Source: Streptomyces bottropensis ATCC 25435 (GTDB lineage: Bacteria > Actinomycetota > Actinomycetes > Streptomycetales > Streptomycetaceae). From it: DNA of 64,000 nt. A program made the translations under genes and the position numbers. Location: the NCBI RefSeq assembly GCF_000383595.1, contig NZ_KB911581.1, positions 6,469,519-6,533,518 on the forward strand, in the 5' to 3' direction. Below, one piece after another: positions 39,308 to 47,770 of this stretch (position 1 is its first letter; each line of letters begins with the position of its first letter). A model generated the notes under the pieces. The model saw nothing but the letters and a program-made list of their open reading frames with translations, ran no database searches and was not told where the DNA came from.

Positions 39308-40045
39308 TCACCCCCCGCTGTCCGGCTCGGCCGGTCCGGCGGCCCCCCAGCTCCTCCTCTTCGGCAGCGGCTTCGCGTACCCGCCCACACGGCTCGTGGT
39401 CAGCCCCAGCTCCACCAGTGACTCGGCAAGCTTGACGGCCGCCCCCACCCCGTCGACGACCGGCACCCCCAGCTTCTCCCCCACCGCCCGCTGCAGTCCG
39501 CTCATCCCGGCGCACCCGAGGACCAGCACCTCGGCCCCGGCGTCCCGGGCACGCTGCCCGGCCGCGAGGAAGGCCCGGGTGGTGCGGTCGGCGTCGGCGA
39601 GGTCGAGGACGCCCAGCCCGGTGCCGACGATCGCCGCGCAGTTGCGGCCCACGCCGGCGGCGTCGAGGCTGTCCTCGATCTGCCCGCGGGAGCGTTCGAG
39701 CGTGGTGACGACGCCGTAGCGACGGCCGAGCAGACAGGCGAGGTGGGCGGCGGCCTCGGTGATGTCGACGACGGGGACGTCCACCAGTTCGCGGGCACCC
39801 TCGCGCCCGTGCTCCCCGAACCCGGCCATCACGACGGCGTCGTACGGCTCCTCGTAGGTGCGCAGGGCGTCGAGGACGGCGGCGGCGGAGAGGTAGCTGT
39901 CGAGCCAGCCCTCCGCGGACTCGGGACCCCAGGCGGGGGTCAGTCCGGTCACGATGGTGCCCGGGCCTGCCGCGGCCCGGGCACCTCGCACGATCTCCTC
40001 GGTCATCCCCTGCGTCGTGTTGCAGTTCGTGACGACGATGCGCAC
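39308..40045 (-). CDS. Hydantoin/aspartate-glutamate racemase family protein
   Basis: 245 residues from GTG 40045, with GGAGG 7 bases upstream inside the permease stop region. Two-domain Asp/Glu racemase fold: RIVVTNCNTTQGMTEEI, first catalytic region DAVVMAGFGEHGREGARELVDVPVVDITEAA, and second Cys in EVLVLGCAGMSGL. The first Cys expected at VxxGCxxD is Gly-Phe-Gly here (MAGFGEHG), as in several hydantoin racemases where the pattern is C-F-x-D; the loss should be checked. It follows an NCS1 permease with two bases between, so hydantoin or allantoin-like compounds are likely substrates. Confidence 0.85.
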   Translation of the reverse strand: MRIVVTNCNTTQGMTEEIVRGARAAAGPGTIVTGLTPAWGPESAEGWLDSYLSAAAVLDALRTYEEPYDAVVMAGFGEHGREGARELVDVPVVDITEAAAHLACLLGRRYGVVTTLERSRGQIEDSLDAAGVGRNCAAIVGTGLGVLDLADADRTTRAFLAAGQRARDAGAEVLVLGCAGMSGLQRAVGEKLGVPVVDGVGAAVKLAESLVELGLTTSRVGGYAKPLPKRRSWGAAGPAEPDSGG

Positions 40046-40047
40046 GC

Positions 40048-41526
40048 TCAGCCCTCCACGGCTGCCGGTGCTGCGATGGCCGGCTCCGAGGCCCGCTCGT
40101 CCCGGCACAGCACCGCGTACAGGCTCGCGGCGAGGGCCGTGCCGATGAACCAGGAGTACGGGGCGACCTCGCCGAAGGTCGGTACCAGGGCGAGGACCGC
40201 GGAGACGGCCGCGGCCGGCAGGAACGCCCACAGCGCCTTGGGGTTGACGCCCTTGCGGTAGTAGTAGCGGGAACCGGGCTGGGCGTCGAAGAGTGCGTCG
40301 ACGTCGATGCGGCCGCGCTTGACCCAGAAGTAGTCGAGCATGATCACGCCGAACAGCGGGCCGAGGAAGGCGCCCAGGCCGCCGAGGAAGTACTGGACGA
40401 CGGTGGGGTTGGAGAAGAGGTTCCACGGGGTCACGACCAGTGCCGCGACCGTACTGATCATGCCGCCGACCTTGAAGGTGATCTTCTGCGGCCAGACGTT
40501 GGCGAGGTCGTACGCCGGTGAGACGAAGTTGGCGACGATGTTGACGCCCATGGTGGCGACGGCGAAGGTCAGGGCGCCCAGCACGAGGACCCAGGTGTTG
40601 CCGACCTTGGCGACGAGTTCCGCCGGGTCGGTGATGGCCTCGCCGAACACCTCCAGCGAGCCGGCGGTGACGATGACCGACACGACCACGAAGGCGGTCG
40701 AGTTGATCGGCAGGCCCCAGAAGTTGCCTCGCTTGACCGTCCGGTAGTCGGGCGCGAAGCGGGAGAAGTCGCAGAAGTTGAGCATCAGCGTGCCGTAGGT
40801 GGCGAGGATCAGTCCGATCGCGCCGAACCATTGCCGCCACTGCTCGCCCACGGAGACCGGGTGGGGGGTCGAGGTCAGCGAGATGGTCCAGCCGGCCTTG
40901 GCGAGGACCCACACCGCGAGCGCGATCATGACCAGCCAGATCGCGGGGCCGCAGAAGTCCTGGAACTTGCGGACCGACTCCATGCCCTGGCTGATGATCA
41001 GCGCCTGGATGAGCCAGAGGGCGACGAAGGTGCACCAGCCGAGCTGGTGCAGGCCGAGGAAGGAGTGGTGCGTCCAGGACTCCAGGCCCGGCCAGGCGGC
41101 CATCAGCATGATGTTGACCGCGACGGACGCGAGGTAGGTCTGGATGCCGTACCACATGATGGCGATCACGGCCCGGATGAGGGCCGGGATGTTGGCGCCC
41201 CAGACGCCGAAGCTGATGCGACTGACCACGGGGAAGGGCACGCCGTGGCGCTGCCCGATCCTCCCCATCCGGTTCATCCCGATGTAGATGATCACGAAGC
41301 CGACGAGCAGCGAGGTGAACACCTGCCAGACGTTCATACCGAGGACCAGCAGGCCCGCGGCGAACGTGTAGTTGCCGAGGTTGTGGACGTCGGACATCCA
41401 CAGGGCGAAGAGGTCGAAGACCTTCCAGTTCCGCTTCCCCGCGGGTGCGAGGTCTTCGTTGGTGAGGCGGGGGTCGGGGACGAACGCTGTGGTGCCGGTG
41501 ACTTCGGCACGGTCGGCGAGGGACAC
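40048..41526 (-). CDS. NCS1 family nucleobase/hydantoin/allantoin permease
   Basis: 492 residues from GTG 41526 (GGAGG four bases upstream). Twelve-helix LeuT-fold secondary transporter. Family marks are NEDLAPAGKRNWKVFDLFALWMSDVHNLGNYTFAAGL (in parts), the broken helix 1, VVSRISFGVWGANIPALIRA, and LNFCDFSRFAPDYRTVKRGNFWGLP. The Mhp1-type hydantoin permease and PucI allantoin permease are the closest functional analogues; the racemase gene coupled behind it favours a hydantoin or allantoin-derived ligand. Transcription should start in the gap at 41527-41720, which holds a perfect palindrome facing a GntR regulator. Confidence 0.92.
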   Translation of the reverse strand: MSLADRAEVTGTTAFVPDPRLTNEDLAPAGKRNWKVFDLFALWMSDVHNLGNYTFAAGLLVLGMNVWQVFTSLLVGFVIIYIGMNRMGRIGQRHGVPFPVVSRISFGVWGANIPALIRAVIAIMWYGIQTYLASVAVNIMLMAAWPGLESWTHHSFLGLHQLGWCTFVALWLIQALIISQGMESVRKFQDFCGPAIWLVMIALAVWVLAKAGWTISLTSTPHPVSVGEQWRQWFGAIGLILATYGTLMLNFCDFSRFAPDYRTVKRGNFWGLPINSTAFVVVSVIVTAGSLEVFGEAITDPAELVAKVGNTWVLVLGALTFAVATMGVNIVANFVSPAYDLANVWPQKITFKVGGMISTVAALVVTPWNLFSNPTVVQYFLGGLGAFLGPLFGVIMLDYFWVKRGRIDVDALFDAQPGSRYYYRKGVNPKALWAFLPAAAVSAVLALVPTFGEVAPYSWFIGTALAASLYAVLCRDERASEPAIAAPAAVEG

Positions 41527-41608
41527 GGGGCCTCCGGGAGCGAGAGGAGACGGGGTCGGGGGGCGGGGACGGGCGCGGCACCGGCGTGGGGGGCCAGGGG
41601 AGCACCTC

Positions 41609-41634
41609 GCGCAGTTTGGTATACCAAACTGCGC
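41609..41634. promoter_or_regulatory. Perfect 26-bp palindrome, probable GntR operator
   Basis: GCGCAGTTTGGTA (41609-41621) is followed directly by its exact reverse complement (41622-41634). The centre TTGGTATACCAA fits the TNGTnTACCAnA-type sites of FCD/FadR-subfamily GntR proteins. It lies 83 bases before the permease start and 87 bases before the regulator start. Confidence 0.85.
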
Positions 41635-41720
41635 TCATCGTCCTCCCGTCAACAGTTCCGACCGATGTCGTTGTGGTTAACGGTCGGTAAAAGACCCCGG
41701 GAGTCGGCGAAGATTGCCCC

Positions 41721-42443
41721 ATGAGCTCCCTGGCTCCGGAAGGAGCGAAGATCGAACCCCTGGGCGCGGTACGGGAACGTGTCCTCGGCACCCTGCGGCA
41801 GGACATCATCGCCGGACGCCTCCGTCCGGGCGACCGGCTCGTCGAGCGCGAGCTGGCCGACCGCTTCGGGGTCTCGCGGGTCCCGGTCCGGGAGGCGATC
41901 CGCGCGCTGGTCGCCGAGGGCTTCGTCCACTTCGAGACCCCGCGCCGCACGGTCGTCCGCCGCCTCACCCCGGCGGACGTGGCGGAACTCTTCGAACTGC
42001 GCGAAGCGCTGGAGGTCTACGCCGCCGGGCTCGCCGCCGCCCGCGCCACCCCGGAATCCCTCGCGGAGCTGTCGGCGCTGCTGGACCGGGCGGCGGAGGC
42101 GACCCGCGCCGACGACGCCGAGACGATCACCGACATCAACACCCGCTTCCACGACCGCGTCCTCGCCATGGCCGGCAACAGCCTGCTCATCTCCGTGATG
42201 GAGCCGGTCGACGGCCGCCTGCGCTGGCTGACCAGCCAGAACACCGAGTGGCCCCAACTCCTCGCCGAGCACCGGGAGCTGTACGACGCCATCGCCTCCG
42301 GCGACCCCGCCCGCGCCCGCGCCCACGCCCTCACCCACGTGCGGACCAACTACCGGTCGACGGTGCGGCATCTGTTCGGCGACGACAGCGGCGGCGACAG
42401 CGACAGCGACGAGGCGTGCGGCGGCCCGCACGGCAGACCCTGA
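41721..42443 (+). CDS. GntR family (FCD) transcription regulator
   Basis: 240 residues. Winged helix at about 12-78: VRERVLGTLRQDIIAGRLRPG, LVERELADRFGVSRVPVREAIRALVAEGFV (in parts). Ligand domain of the FCD type: ELFELREALEVYAAGLAAARA, INTRFHDRVLAMAGNSLL and LAEHRELYDAIASGDPARARAHALTHV, with the metal-binding His/Asp set of that fold. Divergent from the NCS1-racemase operon with a perfect palindrome between them, so it most likely represses that operon and itself until a degradation intermediate binds. The C-terminal tail is acidic and repetitive (DDSGGDSDSD). Confidence 0.93.
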   Translation: MSSLAPEGAKIEPLGAVRERVLGTLRQDIIAGRLRPGDRLVERELADRFGVSRVPVREAIRALVAEGFVHFETPRRTVVRRLTPADVAELFELREALEVYAAGLAAARATPESLAELSALLDRAAEATRADDAETITDINTRFHDRVLAMAGNSLLISVMEPVDGRLRWLTSQNTEWPQLLAEHRELYDAIASGDPARARAHALTHVRTNYRSTVRHLFGDDSGGDSDSDEACGGPHGRP

Positions 42444-42452
42444 ACCCGAGGC

Positions 42453-43412
42453 TCAGCCCCTGGCGTACCTGTCCGTCGCCGCCACCAGCGCCTCGGCCAC
42501 GTCGGGAGCGCCCGCGTCGTGCCCCACGTCGTCGACGAGCACCAATTCGCTGCCGGGCCAGGCGTGGTGCAGGCGCCAGACGATGCCGAGCAGGTTGCCG
42601 GGGTCCAGGCTGCCCTGGACGAGGGTGCCGGGGATGCCCTTGAGCAGCGGCGCGTCCCGCAGGACCACACCGTCGCCGCTTCCGTCGAGGAAGTGGCCGT
42701 TGCCCCAGTAGTGGGTGACGGTACGGGCGAAGGCGTAGCGGAAGACCGGGTCCTCGTAGCGTGGCACGGAGCGGGGCGGCTGTCCGGCGATGGCCGTCTC
42801 CCAGTCGGTCCAGGCCCGCGCGGCCCGTGCCCGCACCGCCTCGTCGGGCGACTCGATCAGCCGGTTGTACGCGGCCGCGAGATTCCCGCCCCGCTCGCCC
42901 TCGGGCAGTTCGGCGAGGAACCGTTCGAAGGCCTCCGGGAAGTACTGTCCGAGTCCCCTGGTCAGCAGGGCGACTTCGGCGTCGGAGGCCGAGGTGACCC
43001 CGGTCAGCACCAGCTCCGTCACGGCCTCCGGATGCGTCTGCGCGTACCGCAGGCCGAGCGCCGACCCCCATGACACGCCCCACACCAGCCATCGGCCGAT
43101 CCCCAGATGCCGCCGCAGCAGTTCCAGGTCGGCGATCAGGTGATCCGTCGTGTTGACGGTCATGTCGGTCTCGTACGCGCTCGCCGGCGGCGTCGAACGC
43201 CCGCAGCCGCGCTGGTCCAGCAGCACGATCCGGTACGCCTCGGGGTCGAAGAGCCGCGGGAACCAGGCGTTGGCCCGGGATCCCGGCCCGCCGTGCAGCA
43301 CGACCGCGGGCCTGCCGCGCGGATTCCCGCAGACCTCCCAGTACACGCGGTTGCCGTCGCCGACGTCGAGCAGGCCGTGGTCGTACGGTTCGATCTCAGG
43401 GTAGAGGGGCAT
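42453..43412 (-). CDS. pip: Proline iminopeptidase
   Basis: Releases N-terminal proline from peptides; alpha/beta hydrolase, family S33. 319 residues. Oxyanion region LHGGPGSRANAWFPRLFDP, DQRGCGRSTPP, nucleophile elbow GVSWGS (Ser 114), acid in VQGSLDPGN and His in DDVGHDAGAPD. The length fits bacterial Pip. A -10-like TAGGGT ends 6 bases before the ATG and no ribosome binding site is present, so the message may be leaderless. Stops convergently against the GntR gene. Confidence 0.93.
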   Translation of the reverse strand: MPLYPEIEPYDHGLLDVGDGNRVYWEVCGNPRGRPAVVLHGGPGSRANAWFPRLFDPEAYRIVLLDQRGCGRSTPPASAYETDMTVNTTDHLIADLELLRRHLGIGRWLVWGVSWGSALGLRYAQTHPEAVTELVLTGVTSASDAEVALLTRGLGQYFPEAFERFLAELPEGERGGNLAAAYNRLIESPDEAVRARAARAWTDWETAIAGQPPRSVPRYEDPVFRYAFARTVTHYWGNGHFLDGSGDGVVLRDAPLLKGIPGTLVQGSLDPGNLLGIVWRLHHAWPGSELVLVDDVGHDAGAPDVAEALVAATDRYARG

Positions 43413-43477
43413 CGCGCGACCCTAACCGGCCCGGGGCACGCTCGGCAGCCGGTTATCTCCCGGCCCCGACAGCTCCG

Positions 43478-44206
43478 CTACGCGGTGACGGCCAGCCCCG
43501 CGGACCTCGCCCCCGTACGCAGGACCTCGCGCAGCATCGCCGGGGTCAGCCGGCCGGTGAAGGTGTTGCGCTGGCTCACGTGGAAGCAGCCGTGGAGGTC
43601 GAGCCCGTCGAGCGGTACGTGGGTGCCGTGCCCGAAGACGGGTCGCGGCCGGGGTATGTCCCAGCCGGCCTCGGCGAGCGCGGGCAGCACGGCCTGCCAG
43701 CCGAACGCCCCGAGTACGACCATGGCCCGCAGCGTCGGCCGCAGCAGCTCCAACTCCCGCACCAGCCAGGGCCGGCACGTGTTCCGCTCCTCGGGAGTCG
43801 GCTTGTTCGCGGGCGGCGCGCAGTGCACGGGCGAGGTGATCCGTACGCCGTGCAGCTCCAGACCGTCGTCCGCGCCGACCGCCGTACCGCGCGAGGCGAG
43901 GCCGAGGTCGTGCAGGGCCGCGTACAGCACGTCGCCCGAGCGGTCGCCGGTGAACATCCGCCCTGTCCGGTTCGCCCCGTGCGCGGCGGGAGCGAGTCCG
44001 ACGATCAGCAGCGCGGCGTCGGGCGGCCCGAAGCCCGGCACCGGCCGCCCCCAGTACTCCTGGTCGGCGAAGGCGGCCCGCTTGGTACGCGCCACCTCCT
44101 CCCGCCACTCGACCAGCCGGGGACAGGCCCGGCACCCGCTGATCCGTGAGTCCAGCGCGGCCAGCCCCGCCGCCCCGCCACTGCCACTGCCCCTGCCGCC
44201 GCCCAT
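43478..44206 (-). CDS. Family 5 (UdgB-type) uracil-DNA glycosylase
   Basis: 242 residues from ATG 44206. Removes uracil, and in this family also hypoxanthine, from DNA. Motif A is GLAPAAHGANRTGRMFTGD (about 70-88), which lacks the activating Asp/Asn of classic UDG, as typical for family 5; motif B is HVSQRNT. FeS cluster ligands are probable at CRACPRL (C25, C28), HCAPPANK and NTCRPWL. The Gly/Ser-rich first 12 residues are low complexity. It neighbours pip on the same strand but with its own spacing; other DNA repair genes in the window are not linked. Confidence 0.92.
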   Translation of the reverse strand: MGGGRGSGSGGAAGLAALDSRISGCRACPRLVEWREEVARTKRAAFADQEYWGRPVPGFGPPDAALLIVGLAPAAHGANRTGRMFTGDRSGDVLYAALHDLGLASRGTAVGADDGLELHGVRITSPVHCAPPANKPTPEERNTCRPWLVRELELLRPTLRAMVVLGAFGWQAVLPALAEAGWDIPRPRPVFGHGTHVPLDGLDLHGCFHVSQRNTFTGRLTPAMLREVLRTGARSAGLAVTA

Positions 44207-44281
44207 GTCTCCACGGTACGTCCGGTGATCGCCTCCGCTGTGCGGCCTGATCGGGGAGCCACGGGGAGCTAAGGTCGAGGC

Positions 44282-44806
44282 ATGGCTGCTGAAGGTACGC
44301 AGGAGCGGACGAGCGGTCCGGACACCGCGGACAGGGGTGCCCGCGAGTCGGGGGCAGCGTCACCGGCGGTCGAGGCCGCCGAGGCCGCCCGTCCGGCGAG
44401 CGGTGAGACCGTGCGCGTGGACAGCTGGATCTGGTCCGTCCGCCTGGTCAGGACCCGCTCGATGGGCGCCACCGCCTGCCGGGGCGGGCACGTCCGTGTC
44501 AACGGTGAACGCGTCAAGCCCGCCCATGCGCTGCGCGTCGGCGACGAGGTGCGGCTGCGCCAGGCCGGGGGACATGAGCGGATCGTCGTCGTCAAACGGC
44601 TGATCCGCAAGCGGGTCGGGGCGCCCGTCGCCGCCGAGTGCTACGTCGACAACTCCCCGCCGCCCCCGCCCCGCGAGGCCACCGCTCCGGCGGGCATCCG
44701 TGACCGAGGCACCGGCCGCCCCACCAAACGCGACCGCCGTGACCTGGAACGCCTCCAGGGCCTGGCCGAGGCCGCGAACGCCGAGCGCCACCGCCGCCCC
44801 ACATAG
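44282..44806 (+). CDS. S4-domain RNA-binding protein (Hsp15-like)
   Basis: 174 residues. About 42 Ala/Glu-rich residues precede the S4 fold: VRVDSWIWSVRLVRTRSMG, ACRGGHVRVNGERVKPAHALRVGDEVRLRQ (in parts). The basic stretch RIVVVKRLIRKRVGAPVAAECY follows. Hsp15 binds stalled 50S subunits carrying tRNA and rescues the chain; the end KRDRRDLERLQGLAEA fits that family. The disordered N-terminal extension is typical of Streptomyces proteins. It is divergent from the uracil-DNA glycosylase and convergent with DoxX across a strong hairpin. Confidence 0.9.
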   Translation: MAAEGTQERTSGPDTADRGARESGAASPAVEAAEAARPASGETVRVDSWIWSVRLVRTRSMGATACRGGHVRVNGERVKPAHALRVGDEVRLRQAGGHERIVVVKRLIRKRVGAPVAAECYVDNSPPPPPREATAPAGIRDRGTGRPTKRDRRDLERLQGLAEAANAERHRRPT

Positions 44807-44919
44807 CGCGGCCCCGGGCCCCCCGCGAGCGGCCGTGCGCGCGAGCACACCGACAGCGCCGGCGGCACGGACGCCGGCACCGGCACCGGCAGCCCACGCC
44901 CCGGCACCCCACCCCTGCC

Positions 44920-44977
44920 GCGGGCATCGCCGAGGTGCTTCCCGACGCCCACCGGGAAGCCCCTCGGCGATGCCCGC
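44920..44977. terminator. Two-way terminator hairpin
   Basis: Outer arms of 16 perfect base pairs (GCGGGCATCGCCGAGG at 44920-44935 with 44962-44977), one mismatch, then 8 more pairs (GCTTCCCG at 44937-44944 with 44953-44960) and an 8-base loop. It lies between the convergent S4 and DoxX genes and can work on both strands. Confidence 0.85.
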
Positions 44978-44999
44978 CGCGCAAGCGGGTCCGCGACGC

Positions 45000-45440
45000 T
45001 CACGCCTCCCGTCGCACCCGTCGCACCCACTGCGCCGGCCCGGCCACGTCCTGGCGGCGCGTCCAGGCGATCAGGGCGAGCGGAACCATCAGGATGAGCG
45101 GGGTCGCCGCGTACTGCCCGTCGAAGGCGGTGATCTGCGTGATGAACGCCCCCACCATCAGCGCGCCCAGCGACACCGCCGCGACCGAGGCCAACGCGGG
45201 GATCAACAGTCCGATGGCACCCGCCAGTTCGAGCGCGCCGATGCTGTACATCCCCGCGCTGCCCCAGCCGAGCGTGTCGAAGGACTCGACGGCCGACGGG
45301 TGCGCGATCAGCTTGGGCAGCGCGCTGGCGAACGCGTAGAACAGCGCGAGCACGATCTGCAGCGCGCGCAGCGAGATCCGTGCGCCCTTGCTGCGCGCGG
45401 TGCTGGTCGTGCGGACGGCGGAAGCGGTGGTCTCGGACAT
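45000..45440 (-). CDS. DoxX family membrane protein
   Basis: 146 residues from ATG 45440 with AGGAG 5 bases upstream. Four membrane helices: ISLRALQIVLALFYAFASALPKL, SAGMYSIGALELAGAIGLLIPAL, VAAVSLGALMVGAFITQIT and ATPLILMVPLALIAW. The stretch YAFASALPKLIAHPSAVESFDTLGW is characteristic of the DoxX/DoxD-like group. Family members are parts of thiosulfate:quinone oxidoreductase or of membrane redox stress complexes; a specific role is not indicated by the neighbours. Confidence 0.88.
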   Translation of the reverse strand: MSETTASAVRTTSTARSKGARISLRALQIVLALFYAFASALPKLIAHPSAVESFDTLGWGSAGMYSIGALELAGAIGLLIPALASVAAVSLGALMVGAFITQITAFDGQYAATPLILMVPLALIAWTRRQDVAGPAQWVRRVRREA

Positions 45441-45549
45441 GGGATCTCCTGTGTGAAGCGGTTCCGATCGCTGTCACAGAGGTAGACCGGTCCCCTCCCC
45501 CGAACTCATCGCCGTCCGCCGGACCTTCCCGCCGGAATTCCCGTCCGCC

Positions 45550-46251
45550 TCATCCCGCGGGCACGGCCGGCACCGCCTTCACCCACATCCGGTCCTCCGT
45601 CAGATACCGATCGACCGCGAGCCCCGCCTCCCCCAGCGCCTCCTCGAACTGCTCCCTGGTCAGTGGTCGCGCCCGGAACGTCTGGGTCCACTCGCCGTCC
45701 GGGAAGAGATACTCCACGAACACCGAGTCGACGCCGTCCCCGACCGGTTCGGCCGAGACCACGCGGACGGTGAAGCCTCGGGGGTCGACCCGCTCCCGGG
45801 GCACGTTCGTGTGGTAGTCCTCCCCCTCGCGCTGGATCAGCACGAAGCCGTCGTCCGCGACATGCCGCAGACAGGTCCGGAGGATCCCGCGCCGCACCTC
45901 GGGGTCGCCGGTGTGGACGAGGAACGACGCGAGCAGCACGACGTCGAACCTCTCCCCCAGGTCGAGTTCTTCGATCGGGCCGCATATCGTGCGGGCCCCG
46001 CGCACCCGCTCCAGCATCGCCGCCGACTCGTCGACGGCCGTGACGGTGAACCCCCGTTCGATCAGGGGGTGGGTCATGCGGCCCACACCGCTGCCCAGTT
46101 CGAGAATGCGTGCGCCCGCGGGCGCGACCCCCGCGATCACCTCCGGCTCGTCGCCCACCGGCAGGCGCGTATACAGCTCGACCGCGCAGCCGTCCGGGGT
46201 GATCGCGCCGGGTCCGGTCCCCTCGTGTCCTTCACGCATCTGGATGCTCAT
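45550..46251 (-). CDS. Class I SAM-dependent methyltransferase
   Basis: 233 residues from ATG 46251 (MSIQMREGHEG). SAM motif ILELGSGVGRMTHPLIERG, acid in VTAVDESAAML, then IEELDLGERFDVVLLASFLVH and LRHVADDGFVLIQREGED. It resembles small-molecule methyltransferases of the Methyltransf_25 type; the substrate is unknown. The ribosome binding site is weak, and the next ATG four codons on is possible. The C-terminal 80 residues form a second beta sheet (FVEYLFPDGEWTQTFRARPLT), often seen in this subgroup. Flanked by DoxX and the acyltransferase on the same strand with gaps of about 110 bases. Confidence 0.85.
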   Translation of the reverse strand: MSIQMREGHEGTGPGAITPDGCAVELYTRLPVGDEPEVIAGVAPAGARILELGSGVGRMTHPLIERGFTVTAVDESAAMLERVRGARTICGPIEELDLGERFDVVLLASFLVHTGDPEVRRGILRTCLRHVADDGFVLIQREGEDYHTNVPRERVDPRGFTVRVVSAEPVGDGVDSVFVEYLFPDGEWTQTFRARPLTREQFEEALGEAGLAVDRYLTEDRMWVKAVPAVPAG

Positions 46252-46359
46252 AACCGTCCAACGGCCGGGCTGACACGGGCCGTTCCGGTCACTCATCACC
46301 CGATGGGGTGAATGTGGGGGCACCGCGTCGGTCGTCGTGCCCGTCCGGCCGCTCGGGTC

Positions 46360-47349
46360 TCACCAGGCGAACCAGCCGTGCCCGCTGTACCAGTGCCCGC
46401 CCGCGCGCAGGTGATCGGCCACGGCCCGTTCGAGGCGCGTGCGGCGGGGCAGTGTCTCCACCGGCAGGTCCGGGTCCCCGAAGACGAAGCGGACCGGCAG
46501 GTCGTCCTCGGGTTCGCCGGTGCCGCAGGAGACCCGGAACCGCTCCTGGAAGCGGACGATGTTGGCGTCCGCCGGCAGGTACCGCTTCAGCTGGGGATCC
46601 AGCAGCCAGGAGTGGCAGCAGCCCGCCGTATAGCGCTCCTGGGGGAAGTGCCGGGCGAAGAAGTCGTGGGCGGACGCCAGCGAACGGTCGCACGCCTGGG
46701 GTGTCAGGGGTCCCGCGTAGTCGGGTATGTGCAGGTCGAGGCAGGGCTCCCCGGGCCCCAGCGGCAGGCCCGCCGCCGCCAGGGCGACACCCTCCCGTCC
46801 GCTGACGCGGGAGCGCTGGAACTGCAGCCGGCCGAGCTGGAACAGCTCCCCGTGGAAGTGCAGCGCGTACCAGCCCGGCGCGACGAGCCCGCCCACGCCG
46901 TACCGCCGGCGGTGCAGCACCAGTCCGCGGCCGAGGTCCGCGAGGGTGCGCCGGGAGATGTCGTCGGGGATGGCGCGCTCGCGGTGGTGGGCGCGCACGT
47001 ACGGCAGGACCGCGGCGAAGACGTAGACGTGGAAGTAGCGGCCGAGCGGGCCCGACTCCAGGGGCAGCGGCAGAAGTCTCGGGCCCTTGCCGATCTTCCC
47101 CATGTCGCGCACGAGACCATCGGCGCACCGTTCGAGCAGCCAGGTCGCCCCCTCGTCGGCGGCCAGTGTGCGGCGGAGCGCGACGAGTTCGTTGATGTCC
47201 TCGTAGGGGACGGCGAGGTCCACCAGCACGTCCGGCAGCTCGTCGGCCTCCGGCAGCCGGGCCCGTGTCGCCGGGGGGCTCCCGTCCTCCTCCAGGTCCT
47301 TCAGCCAGTCGGCGAGCCTCTCGTCCGCCCGCACCGCGTCCAGCAACAC
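46360..47349 (-). CDS. NAT_N/GNAT_C domain acyltransferase-like protein
   Basis: 329 residues from GTG 47349 with GGGGGAG 6 bases upstream. The sequence GLVRDMGKIGKGPRLLPLPLE, LGRYFHVYVFAAVLPYVRAHH, ISRRTLADLGRGLVLHRRRYG, and SLASAHDFFARHFPQERYTAGCCHSWLLDPQLKRYLP (in parts) is typical of the two-domain family annotated as acyltransferase domain protein: an N-terminal helical part and a GNAT-like C-terminal domain. Substrates and acyl donor are not known. Distinctive conserved pieces are FHGELFQLGRLQFQ and CLDLHIPDY. Confidence 0.82.
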   Translation of the reverse strand: MLLDAVRADERLADWLKDLEEDGSPPATRARLPEADELPDVLVDLAVPYEDINELVALRRTLAADEGATWLLERCADGLVRDMGKIGKGPRLLPLPLESGPLGRYFHVYVFAAVLPYVRAHHRERAIPDDISRRTLADLGRGLVLHRRRYGVGGLVAPGWYALHFHGELFQLGRLQFQRSRVSGREGVALAAAGLPLGPGEPCLDLHIPDYAGPLTPQACDRSLASAHDFFARHFPQERYTAGCCHSWLLDPQLKRYLPADANIVRFQERFRVSCGTGEPEDDLPVRFVFGDPDLPVETLPRRTRLERAVADHLRAGGHWYSGHGWFAW

Positions 47350-47459
47350 CGTCGTCTCCCCCGTAGCACCGCATCGGTCTCCTGGAGAACGTACGGGGCG
47401 GGGAGTACGTTTCCGAGTAGGACGAGGCAGGAGACGACAGGGAACGGAGGGGCGATCCG

Positions 47460-47726
47460 ATGCGTACCGGCAGTGAACCGACGACCGCGCGCAGTCCCCT
47501 GCGGATGCGGCTCTGGCTGAGCGTGTGGGGGCTGATCTGGGCCATCGCCGGGACGACGGCCTTCGCTCTGGCCGGCCGCCCCGGCTGGGCAGCCGCCTGC
47601 GCGGTGTTGTGGCTGATCGTCACCGTCGACCTGACCATGGTCCTGCGCCACATCCGCCAGGGCCCGCACTACCAGCCCGGCCGGGACGTCCCGCCGTACG
47701 AACCACCGCACACGCCCCGCCCGTAG
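47460..47726 (+). CDS. DUF6343 family small membrane protein
   Basis: 88 residues with GGAGG about 9 bases before ATG 47460. Two membrane helices (LRMRLWLSVWGLIWAIAGTTAFAL and AAACAVLWLIVTVDLTMVL) and a polar C-terminal tail HIRQGPHYQPGRDVPPYEP, which is the signature of this Streptomyces family. Function unknown. It is divergent from the acyltransferase gene and convergent with the TPR gene. Confidence 0.85.
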   Translation: MRTGSEPTTARSPLRMRLWLSVWGLIWAIAGTTAFALAGRPGWAAACAVLWLIVTVDLTMVLRHIRQGPHYQPGRDVPPYEPPHTPRP

Positions 47727-47770
47727 GCCTGCGCTGCCGAGGGCGCGGGGGCGTGCGGGGCGCGCGGCCG

